A DNA stretch of 64,000 nt from Lutraria lutraria. Taxonomy: Eukaryota > Mollusca > Bivalvia > Venerida > Mactridae. Below are positions 62,971 through 64,000 of this stretch, piece by piece. The notes beneath the pieces are model-generated. The model worked only from the letters and a program-made list of their open reading frames with translations. It was not told the origin of the DNA and made no database searches. Location: assembly GCA_964023205.1 (NCBI GenBank), contig OZ026840.1, positions 13,930,454-13,994,453 of the forward strand, read 5' to 3'. Position numbers and translations under genes: made by a program. The stretch's first letter is position 1. Each line of letters starts with the position of its first letter.

Positions 62971-63298
62971 GGTCCCTCATTTGACGTTTTTTTGGCCGAA
63001 ATAGAGTCCCATTCCCCTCCTAAAATAATATACCTTTCCCCTATTTTAGATAAAAAATCCCCTGAAAAAAATTTGGGGGGCTTTAATGGTTGCTGATATT
63101 AGGTTAATTAACCCAATTAATTAATTGTGTATTAATGTACATTATTTCAAAATACAGTTACAGCTGAAAATGGTTCTTGCAGGCTTATAAGGCAGTTTAA
63201 AAGGTCCCCTGAAATTCCCCATTTTCCTCAAAATGACGCGAAATTCCCTACCTGAGGGACCCGGGTCCCTTCCCTTAAGGTGCAGCTAGGGCCCTAGT
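62968..63298. repeat. Degenerate repeat with gggtccc/cccct motifs (tentative)
   Basis: Base composition changes abruptly: runs such as attcccctcc, atcccctgaaaaaaatttgg and ggtcccctgaaattcccc, and at the right end gagggacccgggtccc and tagggccctag. The left edge has aggtccctcatttgacg and the right has aaaatgacg...cctgagggac, a weak inverted relation. It looks like an old dispersed element, but its edges are not resolved. Confidence 0.35.
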
Positions 63299-64000
63299 AA
63301 ATCAATAACATAAACAAATAATCTTACTTTTTGTCAGCAACAAAAACTTTGAACATAATTATTATTTATAAGAAACATAGAGATTAATTTGAAAGCCAGC
63401 TCTGTCATCAACAAATTAAAAAAAAGTTTTGATTACATATATTATTCTGGTTCATTAGTCTAAGAACAGGGTGGCATTCTTGCACCTTTTTTAAAAGGAA
63501 AGTTCTTTTTCATGCCAACTAAAATATATTTTTCATAAAATCAATCAAACCAACTGTAATTTGTTTCAGAAGTTGCCATGCGTCCGAATGTTTGTGCAAC
63601 GCAGTTTACCTTTTGATTCTAAAGACAATCTATTTGCACAATTTAACGGTTAAGTGCATGGGCAGTGTGAGTATTATATCTTACAACATACTAGTAAACA
63701 CGGTTAGCGAAGTTCTTGTGACATGCATAAATACATCGCGATATATAGTCAGACTCCATGATACCGGTGACTCCATGATACCGATGTAAACACGAATCTC
63801 GCGATATTTCCAATATGATGCCATCTAGCAGACTGGATGTTTATTGGTAACTTTCCTGAAATGTTATCACTTCAGTGCGTACAACGTCAAGACATTTAAT
63901 TTGCTAACGTAGAACAAACTCTGATGTTCATTTATTTTACCTCCATTTCGCTCTATTTACAGTCAGTAAGGAACTATAAATCCTACCCTTACTCTCCATT
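63299..64000. other. No recognised feature
   Basis: AT-rich DNA continuing past the window. No repeat, RNA gene or coding exon was recognised. A short direct repeat ctccatgataccg(a/g)tg lies near 63755-63785. Confidence 0.45.

Overview
The window looks like a non-genic, repeat-dominated stretch of an AT-rich metazoan nuclear genome, most likely a bivalve mollusc. Evidence: no long open reading frames apart from retrotransposon ones, consensus spliceosomal signals, LINEs with target-site duplications, several MITEs, and degenerate repeats containing phrases such as gtccggtcaataac and ggtcaaggtca that I recall (from memory only) as abundant in bivalve genomes. No intact host gene, rRNA, tRNA or CRISPR was recognised. 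One isolated 96-bp candidate coding exon (29131-29226) suggests part of the window may be intronic.

Layout. (1) 1-24441: head-to-tail tandem array of a ~5.7-kb unit in five copies (three complete, one with two internal deletions, one truncated). The window starts inside the array. Copies 1-3 show an extremely recent 5704-bp duplication whose junction can be placed within about 20 bp. Each complete unit holds a CRE+TATA promoter-like block, a strong splice donor/acceptor pair that would join into a 59-codon frame in copy 1, and a fragment of a dispersed repeat also present outside the array. (2) 24442-35436: mostly unremarkable DNA with two further copies of that dispersed repeat, each interrupted by a different nested TIR element (a TA-flanked MITE and a 424-bp element with a ~6-bp target duplication), a TTAA-flanked MITE, a short minisatellite, a degraded SINE-like fragment and the candidate exon. 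(3) 35437-61230: two direct paralogous copies (A, 35437-49279; B, ~50280-61230) of a ~7.5-8 kb segment, separated by a ~1-kb decayed LINE fragment. Each copy has insertions the other lacks. A carries a 6.4-kb foldback-like element (38721-45135), whose left arm is a 16-monomer, 244-bp satellite with a five-monomer higher-order repeat and whose right arm is one inverted monomer. B carries a 5'-truncated L1/Tx1-type LINE with a 13-bp target-site duplication and an intact reverse transcriptase frame, plus smaller insertions. Each copy therefore serves as a nearly empty site for the other. (4) 61231-64000: low-feature AT-rich DNA with one GC-richer degenerate repeat.

No genes act together as a pathway here. 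The story is genome dynamics: unequal crossing-over, segmental duplication and layered transposition. The most unusual object is the satellite-armed foldback element in copy A.
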